Source: Epiperipatus broadwayi
Lineage: Eukaryota > Onychophora > Udeonychophora > Euonychophora > Peripatidae
Reading direction: 5' to 3'
Assembly (NCBI GenBank): GCA_028023455.1
Contig: JAQFVV010012537.1
Location: 1,178,001-1,242,000 of the forward strand
DNA: 64,000 nucleotides
The notes beneath the pieces were generated by a model. The model saw only the letters and a program-made list of their open reading frames with translations, was not told the origin of the DNA and did not search any database. Positions 48,551 through 60,065 of this stretch are shown here, in pieces; within the stretch, counting starts at the first letter, position 1; each line of letters opens with the position of its first letter. A program made the position numbers and the translations under genes.

Positions 48551-51432
48551 TGTGACATTCAGTCTTAAATGACTGCCACAAAGATGGCTGCAAGGATAGT
48601 TGCAGCCCAAAAAAATTTACATATTATAATAAAAGGAGTGGTCTGTGCAGGTATATTTTCTCTGTTGCTTACACACCCTATATTGTAAATAAATAGGATG
48701 AATGGTGATAATACGTTTATAAATAAACAAATGCAAACACCACATGTAAATATGTATTTTGCTGTTAATAAATGCTATATTTTTTTTTATTTATGATATG
48801 AATAAATATGGCAGGGGATTAAAGAAATTATTGCTGGGAACTGAAATGTATTTGCAAGTAACCCATCAGTAAACATGTTTTATTTTGATTTTATTTTAGA
48901 TTCTCAAATGTTGTATTTTTTTTTTCTGTTGCTTGTTGAATATTCTTTTTGGAAAACTTAAAAACAATTTTTATGTGACAACAAGTATACAGTTTAAGTT
49001 TTATAAATTTTTTTTAGAACTTAATGTTCATGACCGCAGGCAAGCCAATGACCTCTTTCTTTTATTGTATAATGTTTTTGGAAAAAAAAATGTAGAAATT
49101 GTATCAGTGGTCATTCGGCTTGACACCTACTCAAAATTATTTAATTAAATAAATGTGATTTTATTTTATTGTTTAAAGAAATCAAGGGATTGGAATTTAA
49201 ATGGTCTGTGAAATTCTGAAATTAATTAAAAGATAAAGTTATCGTAAGACAAATTTTTTTTCCAAGGAGATAGCTAAAATTAAATCCATTGTTTGGACTT
49301 AAATAATTAAAAACAGGGATTAATAATTTAATTAAAAACAGAAATGTAAAAGCAATAACTTGTGGAGGGGGTGAGAGAATACACCCTGTAATGGGGGGGG
49401 GCTGTATAAAGGCTGGTCAGGTGAAAATGAATTAATTAGCTTGGTTATATTCGTTCATACTCACATGGGTTCTCTTTTGGTTAGCAGTATAGTTTTCGGA
49501 GTATACTGATGGAAAAGCAGAATTATTAGTGTAAAATTTTTTTTTTTTTGGAATGCTGAACAAGTGGAAGAGTTATTAATAGCTGAACGTATTTTGAAAG
49601 GTGCAGACCAAGAAATATAAGACTTATTGACTAAAAAAGAAAAATACAAATGAAATTATTATTGTCAGATATATTTCCTGATAAGTATTAACCGAAGGGA
49701 GAAAGAATACTGCCCAATTAAATAAAGAAGAAAGGAAGCAATATATAAGAAATTTAGAGATTCAAACTGGAACATTTTTAATGTGAAGCACCACACAGGT
49801 CAGACACGACACTCAAGAACAAAAGGAAGTGAAATTTAAGCTAATGTTTTATATCGCTAAGGGAATGGAATCAAGATTTATTCATGACACAACAATGGAC
49901 ATGGAGTAGGAGACTAAGTTCAGTACATTCGCACCGCTCGAAGACCTACATAGCCATCCAGTGATGTGACTTTCTATTTCTTAAAGTGTAGCTGCTATGG
50001 ACAATTTGCCAACCTCCATCGAAGCCCTGTTAAGTAATCATCTGCACAGCAGATATATATAACCCTCAAAATCCTAGCCCGGAGAAGAACGAAGCCTTCG
50101 GGAAGTATTATTTATGTTTTTATATCTATTTTTGTGTCTTATTACTAGTAATTCGTTATTTTACTAATAATTGCTATTATTAAATGAACCAATGAATTGC
50201 GTAATTCAGTTATAAATATTTCTTTTGTAATTTTAACGTAAAGGTACATGTAATTCATTGGAGTATCTAAATAAATTATAAAAAAAAGAAAAGAGAAAGC
50301 AAATATGTATTTCAATATTTCAAAATAGTTAAATAGAAATAATTGGGTGGTTTGGTCATTGGATGTATGTGTTTTGCCTTGAAATAATAGTAAATTTATT
50401 CCATCCGCTATGTGCAGGATTGTTTTCATAAGGAATAAAAGTGTGTAAGAAAGTGTTCCAAATAATTATTATTGTCCGCTACGTGCAGGACTCATATTAT
50501 GGAACTTTTAAGATTCAAATTGTAGTTGAGCATGAGTTTGTTCCCCTAGTAAATTTATTCCATCTGCTACGTGCAGGATTGTTTTCATAAGGAATAAAAG
50601 TGTGTAAGAAAGTGTTCCAAATAATTATTATTGTCCGCTACATGCAGGACTCATATTATGGAACTTTTAAGATTCAAATATCATTAACTCGCGGCTAAAT
50701 CGTTATTTTAATTTAAACAAAGGTATAGATCACCACAACTGGAAGGGTGAGGGACATTTTTTTTATGAAACATGTGCATGCCATGGCCAATACACATTAT
50801 GTTTTCATATAAGGTAGTTTATTTCAAGTTTTGGGTTTAAAGTGTAAGCAGGTGAGAATTTCAGACCATTCCTTTCCCATTTATGAAACTATTTAAAATT
50901 TATTTATACGCTTGAATTTTAATTAATATTGTTTATGTGTGTGTTTATTTTCTTTTTTATTCTGTAAATATTTATATAATCATAGAGGGCTTAATAAATT
51001 TAACATCTAATTTTAAAGTATGGCATTGTGCTGTGTATTTGATAATGATATTATTGTTTAACCTTTCCTGTTAACGAAGCAACAAACCACCATCCCGAGA
51101 TAATGAGTTGATTGAGCTAGTCAGGGATTAAACTTACCAGGATCAGGAATCATTCATTAGGCATTCACTTTTCTGTTGATTTTATATATATATAAAAAGA
51201 AAATATAAAAGAGATTATAACTCTTTATTAATTACATGATCATATCCCTTGGGGAGGGGAGCAATCTCTTTCTTGAGGTGGCGCACAAAGGTTGCAGTAA
51301 ACAAACCTTTCAAAGGTATGATTATAGTAATGTATATTTTGGATGCCATTGAATATTTCTTAATTGCTGCTTGATGTTAGTAAACGCATGTCATGCTCAA
51401 TGCGTCAAGAGTCGGAGTCAGCGACCGTTACA
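48551..51432 (+). repeat. 3' LTR of the Gypsy element (about 2.9 kb)
   Basis: Starts TGTGACATTC after the purine tract. I set the end at CCGTTACA (51425-51432), where an (AT)n run like the one left of 45651 resumes. Inside are a TATA-like ATATATATAA (50053-50062) followed by a GC-richer leader-like stretch, and two 132 bp direct repeats (50389-50520, 50548-50679) that each contain GCTA(T/C)GTGCAGGA-type motifs. No coding sequence. The length is unusual but not unknown for Gypsy LTRs. The far boundary is inferred. Confidence 0.6.
50389..50679 (+). repeat. Two 132 bp direct repeats inside the LTR
   Basis: 50389-50520 and 50548-50679, offset 159 bp, are nearly identical. Each has CCATC(C/T)GCTA(T/C)GTGCAGG early and TCCGCTACGTGCAGGACTCA-type sequence late. 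Confidence 0.9.
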
Positions 51433-51451
51433 ATATATATATATGTGTGTA

Positions 51452-51670
51452 TAATTATATAACTGATTATTTGTAAATACAGTAACTAAATAATTAAAAA
51501 TTTTATCCACTTAGGAGCGCTTTCGATTATCTCAGTAATCTGTGTCAACTAAAACTTATTTTCAAAGCTTTAGTTGACACAGATTACTGAGATAATTGAA
51601 AATGCTCCTAAGTGGATAAAATTTTTAATTATTTAGTTACTGTATTTACAAATATTCAGTTATATAATTA
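51452..51670. mobile_element. Near-perfect palindrome (foldback element)
   Basis: Arms 51452-51557 and 51565-51670 are inverted copies with only a handful of mismatches over about 105 bp, separated by a few bases. It lies 20 bp from the LTR end. No coding capacity. It would form a very stable hairpin in RNA or single-stranded DNA. Confidence 0.9.
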
Positions 51671-52413
51671 CGTATATTGCTTTAAAAATACAGACATCAA
51701 ATAATATTATATATATATCACATTAATTTAGAATCTAGGCATAATGTTGAAAATGTCATAATGTCATTACCTAAAACATATTTAATAAATTGAATTATAT
51801 GCAGAAACAAAAACATAATATTTTGAATATATTTTGTAGTCTTTTTCAATGGAATTAATTGCTTGAAAATATAAATATATTTATATAAATACACATACAC
51901 ATATTTTTCCTCAAAAGACAAAAAAACTTTATCCCAATTAAATTAAAATTTAAAAGCCTCCTATTTGTTACACTTGACTTCAATGAACTTTAAAACAAAT
52001 CATTTACTTTTATATTTAAAATTTTTGATCTGTCCTATATTAATCTCTTAATCTATAATTAATATATTCCTCCTTTATTTATTTAAACTAGTATTTGAGT
52101 TAACATTCCAAGTGTTTAATATAATTAATTACCCATTACATATTTATCTAAATAAATGTTTTATTTAGATTACTGTACTCTTATTTAAATATATGCTCAA
52201 TTTAGATTTTACATTATTTATATATAGACATTTTCTTTCATTTTAATCTCAATATTCTTGTGATGCATTTTTATAACATGTTTTTGTTTAAAGTTTACAG
52301 AAATCCAATTAATATAAAGAATGTGATATTTGATATTTTTAAATTTATATTCAATAATATTAATTTTATTTTGTTATTCTTTTGATTAATTATCCACATG
52401 CATGTTACAGTGT
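51671..52413. other. AT-rich intron
   Basis: No features recognised. Confidence 0.4.
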
Positions 52414-52680
52414 GGCTGCTGAAAGGAATTTGCTAATAATGGAAAAGAAACCCTTTGATTCTTCTTGGAGGCCTTAAAAAAAACCAAGCTGAGCAAATTT
52501 CATAATATGGTCATGTCACTATAGCTATTATAATTATGTAATTATTCATATAGTATACAAACATGGATGGGTCACTCATCAACATGCATTATCCAATATG
52601 ATAAATTTATGGTTTTTACCACTGAGTTTAAGATCAAGAAACATCATGGTCTTCTATACAGTTGCTTGATAGCTCTTAAT
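52414..52680 (+). mobile_element. RTE-family 5' fragment
   Basis: Aligns with the first 260-300 bp of the RTE element at 11360 (GGCTGCTGAAAGGAATTTGC, TTCTTGGAGGCCTTA, then ATAGTATACAAACATGGATGGG). It contains none of the coding region. An isolated 5' piece is unusual, since LINE copies normally keep the 3' end. The 82-codon frame starting at 52567 is not conserved. Confidence 0.7.
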
Positions 52681-53164
52681 TGGAATCATTTGAGTTTTCC
52701 TGAAGGCAGAATAAATATGGGTGTGAATAAAAAAATGTATCTAATAAATATTTACAGTAATGATTTTCTATTATACAGCACTGAGAATAAATCACTGTAT
52801 ATCTTTAATAATTAAGTAATGTTGTAGTAAGGTTAATGATGGTTAAATGAGTTTAAAGATAGTGCAACTTTATACTTTATTATATCACTTACCATGGAAA
52901 TTGATTTTGTGATGAAAATATTGAAATATCTAAAAAAATTTGTGGATAAACTGAAAAATGTAATAAATTTTTAATATATCTTGTAATAATTACAACAAAA
53001 TCAATGTTTTCCAAGGATGCCACAATTCTTCATAATGAAAAAGTATTTCTGGATTTTCTCAACAACTCTAATTTGGCATTTCTGAATTTTCAAAGACTTC
53101 ATTATCTCATTGGATTTCATGACATTCAACAATTGAAATTTATCTGATAATCTATTCCTTTGCT
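52681..53164. other. AT-rich intron
   Basis: No features recognised. Confidence 0.4.
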
Positions 53165-53290
53165 TGATTTATGTAGTTTAGTGCAATGGTAAATTGTCAG
53201 AAACTGGAGCAAAGATTCTTGGAATGATTCCAGTTCTAGTACCTACAGAGTTTGAAATTCTTATGAACTCCTAAGCAATAAAACCATTTG
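53165..53290 (+). repeat. SINE-like repeat, relative of 10395-10660
   Basis: Shares ACTGGAGCAAAGATTC, TCCAG and CTTATGAACTCCTAAGCAAT-type blocks with the minus-strand units at 10 kb. The head (TAGTTTAGTGCAATGG) could be a decayed A box. Confidence 0.45.
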
Positions 53291-53896
53291 ATTATTTATT
53301 TATTTCTGTTTTAAAATTATTTTTAGATTGTTGATTTAATTAGTGATTTGCTTGCTTATAGTATTGTTGGTTTTGTTATTCATACAGTTGTTTAATTTTC
53401 AATATCAGTAACAAACATTTCTTCTTAGCTAGACTAAGCTTATTCTCAGCACTACATTCATTTATAGATTTCACACTTAAGTCCTCACATTAATGTTATG
53501 CTCATTTTCCAATTATAATACTCTAGTTTATTAATAAATACTTGCTTCTTTGATTTTCATGTGCTTTTGAATGTTAAATTTAAGACATCACATGACCAAC
53601 ATAAAAGTAGGAGCATAGAAGAATATATTTATTGTTAAAATTAATGAATATCAGCAATATATATTCACAATGATGTTAATAGATGCAAGATATCTAGACA
53701 AATTTCATTTTCAATTAATTATCTCAGATAATTAAACAAAAATTTAATTTAAACATGTTTGAATTTATTTACATCCATACTTGTTTAACTTGTAATTAAT
53801 GTTCGTATTCTGCCAACATATATAATAAAGGTTTTATAAAAAAACTTTAAATGTGTAGATAGAAAGATATAAATTCAAAAGTATATTTATATTTAC
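53291..53896. other. AT-rich intron
   Basis: No features recognised up to the donor of the next exon. Confidence 0.4.
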
Positions 53897-54022
53897 CATC
53901 ACATCTGTTAATAACTAAATTAAGCCGGTATCCTGTTCGACAAATGCACTGATAGCTACCAATCGTATTTCGGCATTGACCATGTAAACAAAGTTGGATA
54001 TCTGAACTACATTCATCAATAT
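53897..54022 (-). CDS. FBN: Fibrillin-like gene, exon: cbEGF domain, most upstream in the window
   Basis: A 126 bp exon with acceptor AG at 54023-54024 and donor GT at 53895-53896, phase 1 at both ends. It encodes a six-cysteine cb[21 protein letters not shown] with the hydroxylation-site Asn, QCICRTGY and NRC. It corresponds to the second cbEGF before hybrid 2 in fibrillins (CDNGQCRNTPGSF there). It splices in frame to the exon at 45255 across 8.6 kb. The preceding exon is not found in the remaining 10 kb, so the upstream intron is at least that long. Confidence 0.92.
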
Positions 54023-54024
54023 CT

Positions 54025-54435
54025 AAAATACATATTATATAATCAATTAAATTATTTAAAACATAAAAAAAGTCATCTTTATTTTTTTACAATAAAATAT
54101 AAAAACATATAAACAATAAATGTATATATATTTAATTTATATACATAATCAAATTACAATTGTGTAACACTTCACATATAAAATAAATTTCATGGCTAAG
54201 AGAATAAATATTGCATCAGTGTTTTATATTATTTACTCATAAATTTGATAAAAAAAATTATCACACAATAATTATATAATTGCTTATTGTTTTTGAATGG
54301 GAAAACTTCATATACATGACTTTGTATAGTATAAACTAAACATAATTCCACTTCAAAAAGATGTTAATCTTCTCTACTTTTGTCCTGTATATTTTGAAAC
54401 ACACAAGATCTTTATCCAAATATTTATATATTTTC
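54025..54435. other. AT-rich intron
   Basis: No features recognised. Confidence 0.4.
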
Positions 54436-54925
54436 ACAGTCATTATCATCATCATTTTCAACCATTATCAATCCATTGCAGAATGAAGGTCTCTTCCAGT
54501 TCAATTCATCTCCATTCTCTAGCTTCTATTCTCCCCATCATCCTAACATATTTCCTTATTTCATTTATCCATCTCACATGCTATTTTTCTAGGTCTTTTA
54601 CAATCTCCTGGAATACAGTTTAAGATTTCAACTGTCTACCTATTATCATCTCCTATAGCAATATGTCCAGCTCAACTCCACTTGTCTTTTAATTCTTTCA
54701 ATGGTGTCAATAACACCTATTTGTTCTCATAAATATATATATATATTGCATTTTTGATCTATTTGTTATCATAAATATATATATATATTGCATTTTTGAT
54801 CTCTTCTTGTTACTCCTAACATATATCTCTCCATACTCTGTTGAGTGGCATGAAGTCTCTATTTTACTCTTTTGTTAAGTGACCAAGTCTCAGATTCAGC
54901 ATATATATTGTGCCTACTGAAATTG
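54436..54925 (-). mobile_element. RTE-family 3' fragment
   Basis: The reverse complement matches 14150-14555 of the RTE element (ATCTGAGACTTGG, GTAACAAGAAGAGATC, AAAAGACCTAGAAAA, GAAGAGACCTTCATTCTGCA) and ends in the family's GATGATGATAATG-type tail. Normal 5'-truncated LINE copy. Interrupted on its 5' side by the TIR element at 54934. Confidence 0.8.
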
Positions 54926-54933
54926 GAGATATA

Positions 54934-56011
54934 CACCTGGGTCTCTTTTTACACGGACTTATTTAACACGATTTTAAAGTTATGCGATTTGTGTTTCACC
55001 GGAAGTGTGTTAAATAAGTCCGTGTAAAAAGAGACCCAGGTGTATGAACTCCGATAATAAATTTTGCGCACTTACGTTATATTAAAAGTAATAGCACATT
55101 ATTGGAATTCGACTTTCATCTTAGTAATTTCAATATTTTCAGTGCTTTATAATAGTAAGATTTTATGCAATAATGAAATTAAAATCATAATTTCCACATT
55201 TTATGTATACACACATTAAATTTTACAAGATTATAATGTAAATTTGTTCAAACATTGTATGTGTTAATTTTGCATTTTAAATCACATTCTGTTTTTGCTT
55301 TTTAAAAAAGAACATAATCAATTATTAATCATTTAGTGTCCACAAGTTTATTTTTAAAAGGTCAGTAATAGCAGTGGGCATAATTAAATTTGACAATTAA
55401 AATCTGCTTTTTAATTGTAACTAACAATTTAAAAATTACTTACTGCAACTTGAAATTAATGTGAAATTTGATTTTTAAACTGAATTGAAAATTAAAGACA
55501 AAAATAAGAACCGAATTTAATTTTTAGTTGTTAGTTTCATAAACAATTAATAAAATCATCTCAAAGATTAATTACTAATTACGTTGTCACCAGAAAACCA
55601 CTGTTACAACATGAGTGTGAAGTTGGTGCTAGTTGTTTGCAAACAATGTGTTTTTTGTCAAATAGCTATAATAATTAAAACGTGTATAAAAAATGTAAAT
55701 TACTGTACTGTAAATTATGCATAAAAATATATTATTTTGAATAAAATTAAATATTATAGTTCAAAAAAAGTATGTCTTGTATCAATTTTTTTCAAATTTG
55801 AAATTTTTTATTAGTCATATTTTATTTCCTTATATTTTTTTTGCGCGAATTTTAAAGCAATTTTACGTTGGTGCTTTGCTTTTACGCGAATTTTGAAAAA
55901 TCACAGACCGCATCCCCCCTTTTTCAATGTAAGTTACGTCTATTTTTGCGCGATTTCGTTTGCGCGTGTTTTCTGAGGAACCTATCTATCGCGTAAAACG
56001 AGACCCAGGTG
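54934..56011. mobile_element. TIR element with TA flanks and an extra internal end
   Basis: Starts CACCTGGGTCTC (54934) and ends GAGACCCAGGTG (56000-56011) with TA on both sides, suiting a Tc1/mariner/pogo-type element. A further GAGACCCAGGTG followed by TA lies at 55031-55044, so 54934-55042 is itself a perfect-ended hairpin. The interior has no transposase. Near the right end are GCG-rich motifs (GCGCGATTTCGTTTGCGCG). Non-autonomous. Confidence 0.7.
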
Positions 56012-56013
56012 TA

Positions 56014-57899
56014 TTTCAGTATGTTGCAAGATGTCAATCATAATTTTTTTTTCTTTCTGTCTTGATTTTTGGATAATGGATATGTTAAATTATGAAATGT
56101 TAACTGTGTTGGTATGACAACAATAATATTAATATAAAATTGTATATTATTATTGTTTTATAAGATTATAAATTGACTTTATTCATTTTAAAAGGGAAAA
56201 AATATATACATGAATAATAAAGTATATAGTTTGGATGAAATTATTATTATTTTTTTGTTATATGTTTCATTTTTTGTTACTGCATTCATGATAGTAAATT
56301 ATAAATAATACAAATACATCTTTAATATTTCAAAAATGTTTGTACTTTTTATTTGTATAATATTATATTAGGGGATATGTATAAAAATATATTTCTAATA
56401 TATTATATTGAAAATAGTGTAAATTGTTTATTTGTTGTTGAAATGAAAAATTATATTGGTATTTTAAAAATGAAAATTTAGTTGTATGTAATATTTCTAA
56501 AATATTTATTTTTATTAGTTGAATAACACATTTTTTATTAGAAAACACCACTAGAAATAGCTTAATGAATGAATACAGACTATTACTATGGTTACAGTGA
56601 CATCAACAAGAAATCTTAAACATAGGACTAAAAATTTGAACTAAAATTTTTCTCTCTTGTTTTTGCTTTTAAATAAAGCACGTATAAATTTCTTTGCATG
56701 AGTTTTATTTTTTTTATTTAACCTAAAAATATATAATTAATTTAAAAAAATGAAGGAATATGCCTTAACATTGTCTGCCTATAGACCGGGACAGCTTAAT
56801 AAAGAAATTTTATGAGAAAATGATAACTTTATTATTAAAAAAAAAAAATCATCAAATTGTTTCATTATGTTGTAAACCATCAGAATATTTTATTCGATAA
56901 AAATGAATGTTATGTATATTTTAAAAATGGGATACAAACAGCAAAAGATGTACAAGAGTTATATTTATTTGCCTGCATCATTTTATTAGATTGATTGATC
57001 AATTTTTTCTGAAATATGAATTAGTTTAATTTCCATCATATCACCCTAAGCAAAAGCTAGCATTTAATCATTCATATTATTTTTAAATAATATTTACTTA
57101 TGAAAGGATCTTATTTTCCTATAATCATAAATATAAAATAGTGTATATGTTGTAATGCCATATGAAACAAATAATTATTGTTTAAAAGAATATAATAAAA
57201 TATCAGAATTGACAAAATGTATTTTGAACTTACAAGTTCCCGTGAATATATTTTATAGATATCGTGACTGTGATACCATTCTGTAAATTCAGTGTTTAAA
57301 GACTCATTCAGGTTGTTTATTTATATTTGTTATTATTATTCATATATATTGTAACCTCTTCACCTATATAACTTTATGCACAAATAAATGCCCATGTGCC
57401 AATTTTATACAAGATAGAATAAATTTATAATCTAGATTGCATCTATACTTATTGATAAGATTCTTATTGTACTATTAATTTATGGCTTAGCTCAGTTGGG
57501 GGTTATAGGGTATCGTGGTCATCTAGAATGCAAATGGGAATGAGAGAAGTATTTATAAGCAATAATTATGTAGTGTTTATTTAATTATATTATAAGCATT
57601 TACTAAGTTAGATTGTATGTGTATATATTGATCGTTTATGATTTATTCATTATATATACATATTTTTTAATCATATAATTGATATTTATTTATTAATAAA
57701 TTTGAATTTAACTTAAATCAAATAAACTTGTTTGATTATTGTCTGGTTGCGCAAACGACTTTATTGCTTAATAATATTTGAGTGAGAACAGATAAACTGT
57801 CTATATCATAAAATTATTTAAAATAACTATATCATATAATCCAGAAATCAAATTCTAGTATTAGTATGTGAGTATGGTTATATTATTTTTTTATATTGA
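56014..57899. other. AT-rich intron
   Basis: No gene or element recognised; a tRNA-A-box-like string at 57486 is discussed among the rejected items. Confidence 0.4.
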
Positions 57900-59680
57900 A
57901 TTCTAGTTATTATCTAACTAGATATACACTTTATGTGTTAATCACAATCAAATATTTGCATATTTTATCTAAATTACTATTGTTTAGATAAGCATTGTAT
58001 TCGGTTCATGATTGGTTATTAAGATCTTAATCTTACTTAATTACAAAGTTGGTAGTATATTTTGTTCTGTTATAAATCAGAATGATTTGCTTTAATTATT
58101 TGTAAATTTAGTTGGTGTGGATTGTAAATCTAGTTTAAATATTTAATTTAATATTCATACTTGATTATGATAAATGCTAATAATTCTTTTTATATGTTTT
58201 GATTATTATAATATACAGTTTTAATAATTTAGTTATAGGAAATTTAAGATAAATTGATATGATTGATTAATTGTATTTAAGTAAATATCCAATAGAAATC
58301 TACTGTTTCTTTTATATATTGATATGATTGGAGAATATAGATCGATATTACATCATTATTAAGTATTTCATTTTATTATAACTAGATTAATTAGCAAAAG
58401 TAAAGTCAACATAACAATATAGCATGGCTGAGTTAGTAGAGTTTATCATTTTTATTGTCTTTTATCTTGTTATAAATAGTGTGATTAGTAATAGTAAATT
58501 AATATAAAAATATGGCATGGATAGATATTATTCATTATTTTATTAAACTAAATTTTAAAATTAATTATTGGGTCATATATGTATTTAGATATTATGAACA
58601 CCCAGAAACTTACGCCATATTAAAGCTATTATCTTAACCATTCATGAATTATTTTATTTAGATATGAACATCTTTAAATTTTAGTATAAGTTTGTATTTT
58701 TGCAAGCGATGTTTGATTAGTTAGTTGGGTATATTAGAATTTAGTTGTTGAATGATTTATCATCACTTTCATTTGATTATAAGTGAAACATATCTTAAGT
58801 ATACATTGTTTTGGGACAATATTTGATTTAATTGCTTTATTTTAATCTTAAGGTTTGTATTTAGAGTATTTGAAATGATGATCTTTGTTTTTTATTTTAA
58901 ATGCTGTCTGAACTCGTGATGCTATAATAAAGATATCATCGTTTTGTTTTATTATAATCAATAGTCAGATATGTAATTAAATAAAAGATTATATTAAATA
59001 ATGAATTAATAGTTATTGATTGGTATTCATTCAGTTGAGTATATTATATTTATTCTGTTATGAACAATATTATTATTTACAGGTATTACAAAATTAGTAT
59101 TATTTTTATTTGACTTATATTTTTATTCAGTTATAAATGATGTCCAACTTCAGGAATCATTTACATTCTGTTACATAGGGTGACCAACAACTGAGCTATA
59201 TTTTATTTAAATTATATTAGAGTTATTATTTCATTGATCATTTTCAATCTATTTCAAATGTTGCCTAAATGATTGGAGCTATAACAGAGATTAGCATACC
59301 CATACATTTATTTTATTATAAATGATGCCATAATTTGCAGGGTATGATTAAATAGAATCACCCTGTTATGATTTTATCATATCTGATTTGTTGTAAATGG
59401 ATCCTGAATCTGTGGTACATTAAAAAAAGAATATATCCTCATTTTTATTCTATTATAAATGGTATTCTAACTAGTTATTTCATCATCATTCTTTTATATG
59501 TCAGTAATAAAATGTTATCTAAAACCTGTATGACAACTTTTTATTCCATTATAATATTCTCATAGATAAATGAATTCATATTATTATTATTATAGCAATT
59601 TAGCTGTTATATTCTTATTATAATGAAAGCTCTCAGAAATAATACTATGAATATATACATATAGCTGGTAATTAAGTATT
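57900..59680. repeat. Degenerate tandem-repeat-like region
   Basis: Variants of TTTATT(T/C)(T/A)(A/G)TTATAAATGATG recur at irregular intervals of roughly 100-150 bp (for example near 58065, 59130, 59310, 59445). This suggests a very old tandem array. The periodicity is judged by eye only. Confidence 0.3.
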
Positions 59681-60065
59681 TGTTCATAATAAAAAACTTA
59701 TATTGTCTTCAATTTTGAGAATGTGTATGGTGTTTCAAATTTTAATTTCTTTTTTTAAATGCTTTTAAATTAATTTGTCTTGTCTGTGCATCTGACAGGA
59801 TGTCCACATTTTTGCATTTTTAATCATAAAAAGAATCAAGTCCCATTTAGAATCAAATCAATATCCTTACACTTCCCAAGAAAACTCCTTAACAGAGCCA
59901 ACAGAGGTATTACATTTATAGAGTAAAAATTTAATATTATTTAATTACTTAATTAAAAGTAAAATTTCCTAGTAAAATCTGAATTACTTTTCTGAAATAA
60001 TTAATATTTCATAAATATTTTGTGAAATAAATAATAAATGTGCAAAAAATGTTAGAGAATCACTG

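Larger units (their letters stand above)
45651..51432 (+). mobile_element. Gypsy-type LTR retrotransposon with large internal deletions
   Basis: The left end TGTGACAGTCAGTC (45651) and the internal TGTGACATTCAGTC (48551) begin two copies of the LTR that match for about 670 bp at roughly 95-97%. A purine tract sits just before the second. The right LTR seems to run on to GTTACA (51427-51432), giving a proper TG...CA LTR of about 2.88 kb with AT repeat on both outer sides. If so, the left LTR has lost its 3' 2.2 kb along with the primer-binding site, and the interior has lost protease, RT and RNase H. Integrase remains. Insertion is on the strand opposite to the host gene. Confidence 0.78.

Noticed and set aside
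57486-57545. String resembling a tRNA A box (TTAGCTCAGTTGG)
   Set aside because: No B box, no acceptor pairing and no cloverleaf can be drawn. Probably chance or a remnant too decayed to call.
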